In this document: positions 39,101 to 53,291 of the stretch, one piece after another
Layout of the letters: each line of letters opens with the position of its first letter
Numbering within the stretch: position 1 is the first letter of the stretch
From: Chrysomallon squamiferum
Taxonomy: Eukaryota; Mollusca; Gastropoda; Neomphalida; Peltospiridae
Length of the DNA: 64,000 bases
Assembly: GCA_012295275.1 (NCBI GenBank)
Contig: CM022672.1
Location: 30,759,527-30,823,526 of the forward strand
Reading direction: 5' to 3'
Program-made: the position numbers and the translations under genes
Notes under the pieces: model-generated
What the model saw: the letters and a program-made list of their open reading frames with translations, nothing else
The model's database searches: none
Told to the model about the DNA's origin: nothing

Positions 39101-39979
39101 TTTTAAATGAAAGTAGTAAAAATTCAATTTAAAAAAGAAGAAAAAACATTCGTTCTTGTCAGAAATAATTTAGTATTCTCAAGACTGCTTTTAAACAAAA
39201 CAAATATCAATAAAAATGGCTGATAATTTTATTTTATTTAAATAACACAGTGGATCTTGTAAATAAGGATTATCCTTTTTTTTTCTTTTCTTTTTAATTT
39301 TTAAAATTTTAATTTATTTTATTTATTTAATTAAAATACAAAATGCTCTAAATGCTGATAAATTTCCTTTTTATTTTAACTAATTATTAAAACGTTCAGC
39401 CTTGCAAATGCTGACAAATTTTATTTTATTTTATTTAATTAAAACACAATATTCTGTATGCTGACAAAATTATTTTATTTATTTAATTAAAACACACAAA
39501 TGCTTTAAATGCTGAACATTTTATTTTTTATTTTAACTAATTATTAAAACATTCAGGCTTGCAAATGCTGACAAATTTTATTTTATTTAATTAAAACAGT
39601 GAATACACAAATTTAATTTGATGTTTTTTTTGTTGTCGCAGCCTACAGGTTGGAGCAGAAGGGAAAGCGAGGCAAGAAAAAGGAGAAAGATCAGAACGTG
39701 TCTGGCGACGTCAACATGGGTGATGTCAGCGTCAACGAGGAAGCTGAAAATACTGCAAGCATCGGCGATCCTGTCGTAGTCAGCGACGAAAACAGTGATG
39801 AGGGTGATGGTGTAACGCAGCAAAACGATGGAGACGACTTCGTAATAACAGTGAATGGAGACTATGCTAATGATGATGACAATGATGATGATGCTGGTGG
39901 TGGTGATGGTGGTGATGGTGGAGATGATGATGACAACAACAGCCCTGAAGAGACAGAAGAAGTTGACGATGCTGCCTGA
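33082..39979 (+). CDS. POLE3: DNA polymerase epsilon subunit 3 / CHRAC17-like histone-fold protein
   Basis: Histone-fold subunit shared by DNA polymerase epsilon and the CHRAC/ATAC chromatin complexes in other animals, where it pairs with a second histone-fold protein (POLE4 or CHRAC15). Exons: 33082-33147, 33419-33504, 37327-37445, 39642-39979; every junction is in phase; 202 aa. Residues 1-90 are the histone fold: [40 protein letters not shown], and [14 protein letters not shown] before the last helix. Residues 91-202 start [17 protein letters not shown], then become strongly acidic with D/E/G/N runs from GAT triplet repeats. The human protein has 147 aa, so the tail here is about 55 residues longer. 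ATTAAA at 40677-40682 is one possible poly(A) signal. Confidence 0.95.
33525..33830 (+). repeat. About 130-bp degenerate tandem repeat in POLE3 intron 2
   Basis: Segments of the type TATTGCTRTTTAATATCTATTTTG, then TTTCTAACATTTCAAAATAG and CCTACATTGATCATTA, followed by a (TA)n run. These occur about three times. The array starts about 20 bases after the exon 2 donor. Confidence 0.7.
34283..36235 (+). pseudogene. Decayed Mutator-like transposase gene in POLE3 intron 2
   Basis: Pieces in different frames follow the order seen in the Mutator-like transposase-domain proteins common in aquatic invertebrates. An N-terminal piece runs from 34283; a cysteine-bearing segment is frameshifted near 34560-34620. 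[20 protein letters not shown] lies at about 34950-35020, then [14 protein letters not shown] at about 35550-35610. Next come NHV-like/[11 protein letters not shown] and the [11 protein letters not shown] segment around 35790-35880. [20 protein letters not shown] and [14 protein letters not shown] lie at about 36090-36200. Several frameshifts and stops, plus an internal insertion, show it is dead. Family assignment is from remembered motif order, not a search. Terminal repeats were not found. Confidence 0.75.
35041..35537 (+). mobile_element. hAT-type transposon fragment nested in the Mutator-like pseudogene
   Basis: The transposase homology stops near 35038 and resumes near 35540. The insert ends AAAAAGTTTGCCCACCCCTG, the reverse complement of the CAGGGGTGGGCAAAC terminus typical of several hAT families. 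The segment before it (GGCCCTCATGC...) is also typical of such subterminal regions. The matching left terminus is missing, so the copy is truncated or was joined by a deletion that also removed part of the host element. Confidence 0.5.
37180..37326 (+). repeat. T-rich tract ahead of POLE3 exon 3
   Basis: Poly-T broken by single A/G/C bases over about 140 bases, serving as the pyrimidine tract of the exon 3 acceptor (ATTCAG at 37321-37326). Confidence 0.8.
38735..38900 (+). mobile_element. Possible MITE end (TTAA-CCCTTTCACTGCC)
   Basis: TTAA at 38735-38738 is followed by CCCTTTCACTGCC, the form of a piggyBac-type terminus. No partner end in the expected orientation was found downstream. Weak call. 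Confidence 0.2.
39295..39605 (+). repeat. About 65-bp degenerate tandem array in POLE3 intron 3
   Basis: Recurring TTTATTTAATTAAAACACA then AATGCTCTAAATGCTGACAA, about five copies, ending about 40 bases before the exon 4 acceptor. Confidence 0.75.
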
Positions 39980-40979
39980 TGATGATGATGGAGGTGAAAA
40001 CAGAAATAGAGCGACACAAAATGTTTGACATTGTGACTGGCTGTGGATGTCTGTTGATGTAAATATGTTAACACTGTTGCTGATGACGTTTCTGTTTTAG
40101 GCAGACATTGGTGAAAATGAGAACTGCAGATCAGTGATGAAATTACAACTATAAGGAAAGAAAAAAAATGAACACACAGCCTGAATATCTTTTTATAAGC
40201 AGTTACTTGTAAATAATGTATCAGCTCTTTAAAAATTAGTGTTGTGCTTGAGTCTAGGTGGAATTTAATCAGGACTTATAAAGTTCAGGATGATTTATGT
40301 GTCTTTCTCCAGAACTTGAACAAGGAGACGATTTCACTTAATAGAAAACACAAAACTAGCAAATTGTTCCACATAATAGTGTGTCTTGGATTTTCATGTT
40401 TTTTCTTATTTTTATAATTTGTTTTTAAATTTTAAATTTATTTATTTATTTATTTATTTTATTTATTTTATTTTTATTTTTTTTTTTTTTTTTTTTTTTT
40501 TATTATTATTATTATTACCTCTACTACTATTATTCTTTTTATTATTTTCATTATTACTATTATAATTAATATTATTTACTGCATTCTACTCATTTAATTT
40601 TCTCAACATTTTTAGATGTTATGATACAGAATGAAGTTATAATATTTTTAAGCTGACAAATGGAACTTTGTATTGCATTAAAATGTTCTTTTGCATTAAA
40701 TCAATTATTTGGCAATATTGTTGTAATATATTGAATTTAGTTTCAGCATGTTTGAAGAAAACAACTCAGTAATTGATTATGAGTTGTTTATTGTTATAAA
40801 TTATTAAAAAAAACAACTTTTAAATTAACTCAGTATACTGGTCTTTATTATTTTAACTTTATGGTTAATATATTTATTTATTTATTGGTTCATTTATTTA
40901 TTTATTTATATAATTATTTATATATTTGTTTATTTAATTTATTTAATTATTTATTTGTTTATTTATTTTTTTATTTTTT

Positions 40980-41014
<35 letters not shown>

Positions 41015-41026
41015 TTGATTTACTAT

Positions 41027-41057
<31 letters not shown>

Positions 41058-41933
41058 TTCATAGCTTCCACAGATCTAACAACTAATAAAAATTCAACAT
41101 CGATAAAAATTCGCCATCAAAATTGACTACTTCATGTTTAAGAGTCAATAAAAACGTCCATGAAAACAATGTCACAGTTTTATAGACGTAAAAAAATCAC
41201 AGCACTGCTCAGTTAGGAGTAAATAACAGCTACGGAGTCAGCAGCACGCCATCATTTTAACGAGCACAGCGAGAAATTTCTGCAAGCAAATTAAAGGGGA
41301 ATAACTCGTCATTTCATCTAATGATCTTTTTGCCCGTAGTTAAAAGCGGTTGATTCAATGCCAACACGTGACGAGTTGTGAGTAGCTGTTAAGCTCACCG
41401 AATTTAACGTGATCATAAATTTCTTTAAAAAAATAAAAAGTAAAAAACTATTAGTTGTTGAAAATTGTTCTTATAAAAGGCCTTACAACACAGGCGCATA
41501 CATTGATACACATACATAATTACATGTCCCCCATCGGAGTTCGTATGAATGGATGCTCTGTACGTTCGAGTCTCGTCACCGGCATCTGGCGCGAGGTTTG
41601 TGAGTTCGTGATTAGACTGAGCTTTTCCGGATATCTCTATGTGCAGAGTCTAATCAGATGTACAAACGACAGACAATATTCAAAAATCCTAATTTACATA
41701 CACACACGGAGGAAATTTGTCGACGGGATAAGCTACTGTTTGTGATTATATCAACAGCAAAAAGGGTTCATTTAAAAACATCTTTTCGTCACGAGGAAAT
41801 TTCATGCTTTCGTTCAAACAATCCAAACGACCTTGTGTGGGTGGAAGTGACTCGCTTAGAAGAATGTGTTTTTATATATCATAAACAAATAATGTCTGTG
41901 TTTGTTGTTGTTGTTTTTTTTTTTTGTTTTTCG

Positions 41934-41970
<37 letters not shown>

Positions 41971-42180
41971 CGTACCAATTGAAATAAGCATATATAAAGC
42001 ACCTTTGTGAATTTCAGATTTACTGTTATTTTATTTTATTTTATTTTATTTTATTTTATTTAAATTAAGCTGTATTCATCAGTCTGCCTACCTACCTGAT
42101 CTGTCTGTCTCTGTCTACATATCTATACAAAATTAACTTCTAAACGCAGTATTAAACTGTGGGTTTCGTGATTAAAAATA
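39980..42180. other. Region downstream of POLE3, no gene seen
   Basis: Holds the POLE3 3' UTR, then TTTA/ATTT tetranucleotide blocks (40437-40515 and 40870-41059) and poly-T near 41936-41970. A mixed-composition stretch at 41080-41860 contains a B-box-like ACGTTCGAGTCTCG at about 41562, possibly a SINE remnant. The open frames in 41455-41990 show no recognisable protein. Confidence 0.5.
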
Positions 42181-42695
42181 CAGTGGTACCTCGATTTACG
42201 AGTAGTCACACGGTCGATTTTTGCTTTGAGTTGCGAGCGAACTACAGATACGCCGCCGCTAGTTGGTGCAACGAACAACACAACAACCGCCCAGCATCCC
42301 GCGTCTCACTCGCTTGCTTCACGTGGTTACTTAGCCGCGGAAGCTTCTCTGTTGTGTTGTGCTCGCGTTTTCTGCAGTATTTTGCCAAATTTCCATGGAT
42401 CCTAAGAATGTGAATGCAAAGGACAGTGCTGAGGAGAAGAAGCGGATGATGTCCACTGAATTAAAGAATGAAATCATAGAAAAACATGAGCGAAATGTGC
42501 GTGTAGTCGACTTGGCTTGTCAGTACGGGCGTAGTACTTCTACGATATGTGCCATACTGAAACAGAAGGAGTCGATAAAGGCTGTAACTTAAGCCAAAGG
42601 CGTTAAAATAATTTCAAAGCTGCGGATCTCTGTCCATGAAAACATGGAGAAAACCTAACCCTGTACATTTTACAACACCAATTTATTTCTTTACA

Positions 42696-42741
<46 letters not shown>

Positions 42742-42944
42742 GCAATATTTATCATTTATACATACATTTTTCTTATTTTAAATAAAAAAAATTACAAAAA
42801 ATTAGGGTGGTTTTTGGGGGGCTGGATCGGATTAATGGTATTTCAATTAATATCCTTTGGAAAAATCGATTTGATATACAAGCAAATTTGAGTTACGAGC
42901 TCGATCACGGAAGGAATTAAACTCGTAAGTCAAGGTACCAATTG
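42181..42944 (+). mobile_element. Deleted Tigger/pogo-type DNA transposon
   Basis: Starts CAGTGGTACCTCGATTTACG and ends with its imperfect inverted copy (ACTCGTAAGTCAAGGTACCA plus ATTG). Flanked by TA on both sides (42179-42180 and 42945-42946). Only the transposase N-terminus remains (42395-42592). A poly-T run near 42703-42738 and sequence without coding potential follow. At 764 bases it is non-autonomous. Confidence 0.85.
42395..42592 (+). pseudogene. N-terminal fragment of a Tigger/CENP-B-like transposase
   Basis: 65 codons starting MDPKNVNAKDSAEEKKRMM, then LKNEIIEKHERNVRVVDLA and YGRSTSTICAIL, the CENP-B-type N-terminal helix-turn-helix that binds the element ends. The frame stops at TAA 42590-42592, before the second DNA-binding domain and the DDE catalytic core, which are absent from the element. 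It could still make a short DNA-binding peptide, but there is no sign that it is used. Confidence 0.75.
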
Positions 42945-43360
42945 TAGTTATATATACAATAATATTTATTTCTTTACTCTGTTCATGCCAGAAAAGATTG
43001 CCCTCCCCCATTAGCCTCCGTTTCAAACTTTGACATGTTACGTAAATACACATTAGTAAACTTAACTGACGTAACATGCTGCACTGAAGAAGAAAAAAAA
43101 GAGAAGAAATTTCTGGACCATTCGTCGAAATATAAATATAGTGAAGCCTTCAATTAACGGAAGAATCGGAACGAAAAGTCTGTTATAAAACTAAATGTAG
43201 TATGCTCTCTTATGAATAAAAACCAAACAAAGGCAGACATGTTTTATTTTAATGGCACACTTAATCTGAGTTGGTCTAACTCTAAAGAGGAAATGAGGTT
43301 TCATTTTATAAATCTATCAGTAGATGCTAATAAAGTTGCATGCATGCATGAATATATGTC

Positions 43361-43415
<55 letters not shown>

Positions 43416-44481
43416 TTACGTGTTTGTACGTGTGTGTGTACATGTTTGTACATGTATTATGTGTGTGTATATCTATATATATATATATATATGTTTGTTT
43501 GTGTGTGTATATATATACAAATCACATATATCTATACATATATATGTGTGTGTATATATGTGTGTGTGTGTGTGTGTGACTATGATATATATATAGAGGT
43601 GGAAGGTTTAGGTGTATGTGTTTCTGCGCTCATGCGCGTATGGTAATATGTATGTGTATAATGTGTATTTCGATACTCACTCGTTTATTTATTTGCTATT
43701 ATCTCAAAAACAACGCTCTGTTAGTAGGCTCTAACACTTCATTTATTTATAATTTTCTCTGTTATTTCCATCAAAGCAGACAGCACAGACGTTCGTTACG
43801 TCGTGTTTTCACTGTATGTATTTATTTACTTTACGTCTGCTTTCAGCCGCTCGACTGGTCTCCTGTAGCCGGACAAATGGACCAGGAAATTAAGTATTGA
43901 GTACTGGCGGCGGAACAAAGAAACGGAATTAGGTGCAGTGATGTGATTACTGGGATATCGTGAATGAGAAAAGTTCGCAGTAATCTAATAAGAAATTATG
44001 TGAATCTTTCTTGTTCATTTTAATAAGAAATGTGAGTAATACAGAAAACAAATAAATCTCTAACTGCAGTTTCTTTCTTCTGTTTTTCTTTCTCATTTCA
44101 GTCTACGATCGATTTTTGATGGATATTATTAAGCTGTAGTATTTTTTTCAATGAACAATTGATGAATTTGTATTCCTTCTTTATTCCAAAATTATACATA
44201 CACATAAAAAAGAATGAAAAAAAAAGAAAGAAAAAAACAATAAAGTATAAACAATTTAAATGAAATGGACGATTTAATTTGATTTTATAAGATTTACTTA
44301 TTTTATTTTTGTTATTTTATTTTATATATTTTTATTTCTGTCTCGTTTTGTTCTAATCATTTTACATTACGGAGTTATTTTCCATGATGAAAATTAAATG
44401 AAAAATAAAAAATTGAATAGAAGAAATGCTTATTCATTCATTAAATATTTGTTTATCTTCAGTAGTTAAATTATTATTATT

Positions 44482-44553
<72 letters not shown>

Positions 44554-45044
44554 TAATGGTATCTGACAGAGGAAATCCTTATTATTTCTGACAACGAGCA
44601 GTAAAACGTATTTTAAAAGAACCTTCCCATAGACAGTGGATTTAATACGAGTCACGTCATATCGTGTATAACGGAGAAAAGACTACCGTGTTGAAGGTCA
44701 CGAGGACTAACCTAATTACCCATTTGTTTCAGCCCTCTGATGTAAGTGCATCATCATAATTATCATCATCATCATCATCATCATCATCACCATAATCCTT
44801 ATTATTTGTTATCATTATTGTTATTAATATCATAATCATCATCTTCATGGTTACACTTGATATTATCATAATTATTATTATTATTGTTGTTGTTGTTATT
44901 ATCATCATCATCATCATCATCACCATCATTACTGTCAGTATCCTAATTATCGTTATCGTCATTCATTTATCATCACCATCGTCATCATCGTCATAATCAT
45001 CGCAGTTAGATCGCTTCTTTTTTTTTCACAAGAAATGACGACTG

Positions 45045-45115
45045 AAGTCGCGACTCCGAGAATTGATCCTGTGACCAACAACGCCCGGGGCGAGCGAGAA
45101 TTCTGCCAGACAGTT
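45045..45115 (-). mobile_element. Possible tRNA-derived SINE remnant
   Basis: On the - strand GGATCAATTCTC (about 45057-45068) resembles a pol III B box. GGCAGAATTCTCGCTCG (ending near 45107) lies at about A-box distance upstream. Degenerate, no tail identified. Confidence 0.25.
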
Positions 45116-45451
45116 AGAGTATGTTCCCTTGCCCTGGCCACCAGATGGAGCCCGTCGCTTCATTACACAGTGTTAAAAAGCGCTACTTGGGACAATTACC
45201 CCAAATTGCAAAGCAAATACAATTACAGGCTTCAGCGACAGATTCCTCGCTGGCCTCCCTCCCCAGGGGCGGGTCTAGGTGGTTTCCTAATGGAATGTCA
45301 GATTTGTTGAATGTTATACGTCATGGGGAAATCTTTGTTAACGTGCACTTGTCCGTTTTACGTATGTAGTTAGAAGACTATGTATCCGGGTTCGGAGATT
45401 TCTGGATTTTCTGGATTACTAGAACCAGCTTAACATATAAATATATAAGCA

Positions 45452-45494
<43 letters not shown>

Positions 45495-47984
45495 CATATT
45501 TTTCTATTTAATTATATTTAAGGTTGGTCAAGTGTGTGTGTGTGTGTGTGTGTGCGTGGGTGGGTGTGTGTGCTTGTGTGAATTATAGAATGAATATGTA
45601 ATTAACAGATATAAATTTATATACGTCTACAGTTAGTTTTCTGGCAGTCAAGTTTACGCTCTCATACGTGTATCTGATATTTTCTTATACAACATAAATA
45701 ATATATAACTTACTAAAATGTTATTCAGAACTGGCTGATATCTGATCTTTTTTCCCTTCCTTTCTTGCATTTTTAAAAACAAAAAATATATATATATACA
45801 TTATTTAATATAATTATAATATTATATCATACCAAACCTACTGTAAGTTCTTAAGTCAATCCTCTGCTAGAACCATTGTTCTTTTTCTTTTTTTTTTTTT
45901 TTTTTTTTTCCAAAGGTTTAAAATATAAGTGATCTGACAGTATTATTAAACATATTCAAATCAAGACAGTACAGAGTAACAGAACCAGTTTTAGAAGAAC
46001 AAAACAGTTTAAGATTTAAAGGGAATGGTCTCCTCTAGATTCTCGCGTAGAGCCTCCCTTTAACAATCACAATATCTTAACACATTTTAATCCAACGCAA
46101 TACAGCTCAAGTCTTCCAATATCTTCACTTTCCCAGGCTCAATATTTCCTTACACTGTCAAATACCAGGGAAACGTTACAACTTTCAATATTGGCCATTG
46201 TCGACATTTTGCTTGTGTTGACTTTAATTTGCCTTTTTCTGGCTTGTCGTAGTGGTAGCTGTTGAAAGCTGCTGCAACGACAACGACCCAGAGGTCAGTG
46301 ATGATGCATGCCTCGATGCCGTTTTCTCGTGTTTCATTATTAAATGTTTTCCGATGTGGTTATTTACGATGGAGTTTTTAATTTTCTTTTTTTATTAATT
46401 TTTTTTCCTTAAATTTCTTTTTTGCCCTACTTTTGTCACATTATGTCCTCGAATTATTAATGATGTGAGATAAGATATCCCAGTGGAATTGGAAACCGAG
46501 TTTTATTGCTACATTCCTGTGGAATAACGTTGATTATAAATTATGAACGAAGGACAGAAAATAATGAAAAACATGGAAAGTGTGAAAAAATTGCGTTAAC
46601 CTGAGCGCGCGTGATGATGGAATGAATACATGCACGCACAAACACACATATCCAGAAACATTATTTTCTTGTTTAATTATTTTTTATTATCAACATTATG
46701 ACTGTCGACGTTTTTTTTTTTTTTTTTTGTTTATCTGATTTGAAGAATTCAGTTTTCTATTCATTTATTTATTATTACATACCTATATATATACATACAT
46801 ACGTACATACATACATAGATATATATATAATTATAGATGTATATGCATATGTCCATTTATTCATTTCTTGTTATTTTACTTTCCCTTTTACTGTATGTAC
46901 ATGGGCGCATGCTTTTTTTGTGTTATGTGTGTTCATGTCACGTGAGTATAAAGGTGAATATAAAAGTGTATATACATTTTTGTGCTTGTCTTTATATGTA
47001 ATTTTTAAATCATTTTATTTATTTTTTTATTTTGTCAGTGTGTCTTATATGTGCGCTAGTTTTATTTTCGCTAAGTGTTAAGTTATTTTGTTTATATCTG
47101 TTAGTGTGTTTGTATATATATATGTATCTGTTAGTGAGTGTATATTCATTTGCATGCATGGTAAACGAGCGCGCGCATACTTCTGTTTGCATGTGTGTAC
47201 TCGTGTTTTACACCGGGCTCTGTTCGATACTGAAATTCCTTCAGCAAAATCTAATTTCCTTGCTCTTTCCAAAGCAGCCAGCTAATTTTACACCGGCCAG
47301 TGTTTCTTCTTCTTCTTCTTAACCGGCGCCAGATGGCATTACGAGATCAAGTCTCTAAGCGCACTCTTTTTCCACAGCGTATTATCGTCCGGAAATCCGC
47401 ACCTCGGTCCCAGTCATGGCGGCGGCGTGAAAATAGAATGTTTGAATTCCCAAGCGGTATGCTAATTCGACACCAGTGCACACAACAGACACAGACTGCA
47501 GCTTCACACCTCGTTTCAGCGTGAAGACGAGGCTTCGTCAAAAACAGTTCTGTGCTATTTAATAAGCAAGCATACACGTTACTGTTAAAAGGGATTTGCA
47601 TTTATGAACGACGCTGTAATTATGTTGTGTTGATTAAATTACAATCCGAATTAATAACATTACAACGGTGAGTGCAGTAATAATGACGACAGCAGTAGTA
47701 ACAGTAGCAGCAGCAACAATAACGACGACATCAATAATAATGATGATGATGATGATAATTATGATAGTAATGATGATAATGATGACATTGATAATGATCG
47801 TGATGATAGTAATAATGAAGATGATGAAGACGATGAAGATAAAAAAGTGATGATAAAATGATGATGATGATAACAACAACAACTGCAACAGCAACACCAA
47901 CAACAACAATAATTACAAAGTAAATATATATAAAATAATAAAGATTTCAGAATCTAAGGAAACGCTGAAGTCAGTGAAAATATG

Positions 47985-48215
47985 GCAAACTCCTGAGAAA
48001 TATTTTGTAACCTTAGTAAACAGGATATTTTGTAATCTACAAAATACAGACATAGTTTGAAGACTTTGCAATCTGAAAATACAGTTTGATTATTTTGTAA
48101 TCTAAACATTTTGAATAGTTAGGATCGTTTTGTAATCTAAAATCTGCGGTTAGATTATTTTGTAATCTAAAAATATAGATTGAAAATTTTGTAATCTAAA
48201 AATACTGTTTGTTAC
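47985..48215 (+). repeat. About 30-bp tandem array ATTTTGTAATCTAAAAATA
   Basis: Six to seven drifted copies of a unit containing TATTTTGTAATCTAAAA and CAGTTTGA. Confidence 0.8.
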
Positions 48216-48733
48216 TGGCGCAGATAAGAGGAAAAAGTAATGAATTATCTATAACCTACTCTAATTTAGATCTATCGTAAAACACAAGAAAATCTATTAA
48301 AAATGAGCCTGAATACTGTAGCCGCTGTCAGTCGAATTTGCAGTGGATGAAGTCTTGACCACGGTTGCGATGTTGCTCACGTGCACGTTTCAGTTTAAAA
48401 GTTTTAATTCAGAAAAGAAAGATTCTATCTTCGATGTTTTATAACGTAATAGCATAGGCATTGATCAGGGCAGATTAGTTAAATATAATTATAGAAAATA
48501 AATAAGTTAAATATAATTGCTAAATTTTTACGAAGGAGGCAGTTAATAAGGTGAGTGAGTCCAAACATTGACAGACATCATCTGGAAACTAAAAATTAAG
48601 GAAACGTCGTACAGTCACAGTTTGTCATTGACAGTTGTAGTAGTAGTAGTTGTTGCTATTGTTGTTGTAGTAATAGCAGTAGTAACGGTAGAAGTAGAAA
48701 TAGTAGCTATAGTAGTAGATGTAGCAGAAGCAA

Positions 48734-48791
<58 letters not shown>

Positions 48792-49249
48792 TATAGCAGC
48801 AGAAACAGCAGCACTGGTGGTAGTGGTAGTAGTAGTAGCAGTTGTATAATAGTAAAATAAGCAACAACACTGGTGATATTATTAACAGAAGTTGCGGCAA
48901 TAACAGTACTGACAATAAAGAATTACATAACTAAAGAAATAAAATTATTATTTTAAATACAGAAAGCAGTATGAACTGTTACAGTTAACTTGCCGCTGTT
49001 ACAGCGCTATTCTGTCTCGGGCTGAAACAGAAAAATAGGAAAAACGTCAGCTGGCGCGAATCGATCCACCGACCCACGACACGTCAAGCCCGAGCTCGGC
49101 ATCAAGCATGATTTGTGACCCTACACAGAGAGACAGCCTTGTCTTGGGCAAAGCAAAAACCAGAAAGCCCTCTTGACAATTCTTAAAATAACACGAAACA
49201 AGTTTTAAATCATTGGCTAAGAATAATCCTGCTTAGGAAACAAAACATT

Positions 49250-49540
49250 TCTACGGCTGGCCTGAACATCAGCTGGCAGAAAGAGAAAGAGAGAGAGAGC
49301 GAGCGAAAGCGCGCGCGCGGGAAAGAGCAGCCGGACTGAACTGAGTGAGTGACTGCGCGAGCGGTCGACAGTCGCTATTCGGGCGGAGCGTATCGGAAAA
49401 ATCTTGCACGTCACAACAACCGCACGTGGGACAGTTGTAGTCTCGCAGTTAACGAAGCGAGATGCAGGTCTGGGCGAGCCTCTTTTGGAAATAGCACGTT
49501 TCTGCGAGCGAGCGAGCGAGAGACGCTAGCAGTTTGACCA
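49250..49540 (+). promoter_or_regulatory. CpG-rich 5' UTR/promoter candidate
   Basis: A local island of CG dinucleotides (GCGCGCGCGG near 49312, repeated GAGCGAGCGAGC near 49265-49310 and 49505) in otherwise AT-rich DNA. It lies directly before a start codon in good context (GACCAATGG). Confidence 0.5.
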
Positions 49541-49610
49541 ATGGTCTGCGGGTTTAGCATGAAGTACACTTGTCAAGTTCTTGTAGCTTGCTTCCTGATT
49601 TCAGCGACTG
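49541..49610 (+). CDS. Probable first coding exon encoding a signal peptide
   Basis: ATG at 49541 opens 23 codons and one base before a consensus donor GTGAGT at 49611. The peptide MVCGFSMKYTCQVLVACFLI then SATG has a charged/polar start, a hydrophobic core (VLVACFLI) and a small-residue end, as expected of a secretory signal. A phase-1 donor right after a signal peptide is usual for genes of secreted or membrane proteins built from Ig, EGF or similar phase-1 domains. No downstream exon was found in the remaining 14.4 kb, so the first intron would run past the window. The gene cannot be named, and a chance ORF is possible. Confidence 0.5.
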
Positions 49611-52414
<2,804 letters not shown>

Positions 52415-52761
52415 TATGTTTGTTTGAATATACTGTATATTTATGGTAGTGTGTTGTGTATGTATATGTATGTGTATGTAAGTACAAACATACTATATTA
52501 CATTTACTTCTGAATGCACTTTTATATGTGAGCAATAATCTGAATAATTGTATAAAAGAAATTAGAATAGCAGCTACTTTCAGACTGCCATTTTGTAATT
52601 AAATTTATTTTATCATTTTAGTTCTCTTTACTTTATAATTAAATTTTTAAAATGTAGTTAGTGACCGAGATGCACTGTTCAGTTCTGTATTCTCTGCGGT
52701 CCTGATTTGAATGTCATGCAGTCGACAATGATAAATTTAACATTGGTCTGTAGAGCAAAAA

Positions 52762-53291
<530 letters not shown>

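Larger units (their letters stand above)
42945..49250. other. Gene-poor region with microsatellites
   Basis: (TA)n at 43371-43411, an ATC/ATT tract at 44470-44550, ATC-rich triplets 44750-44990, (TA)n at 45459-45490, (TG)n at 45533-45555 and AGT triplets at 48640-48845. Islands with more even composition (45030-45320, 47280-47540, 48300-48440, 49020-49150) contain tRNA B-box-like strings and may be SINE remnants. No convincing exon was found. Confidence 0.5.

Noticed and set aside
45035-45369. Two overlapping frames of 82-91 residues
   Set aside because: No family resemblance and no splice sites with consistent phase. The sequence looks like a diverged SINE or unique intergenic DNA.
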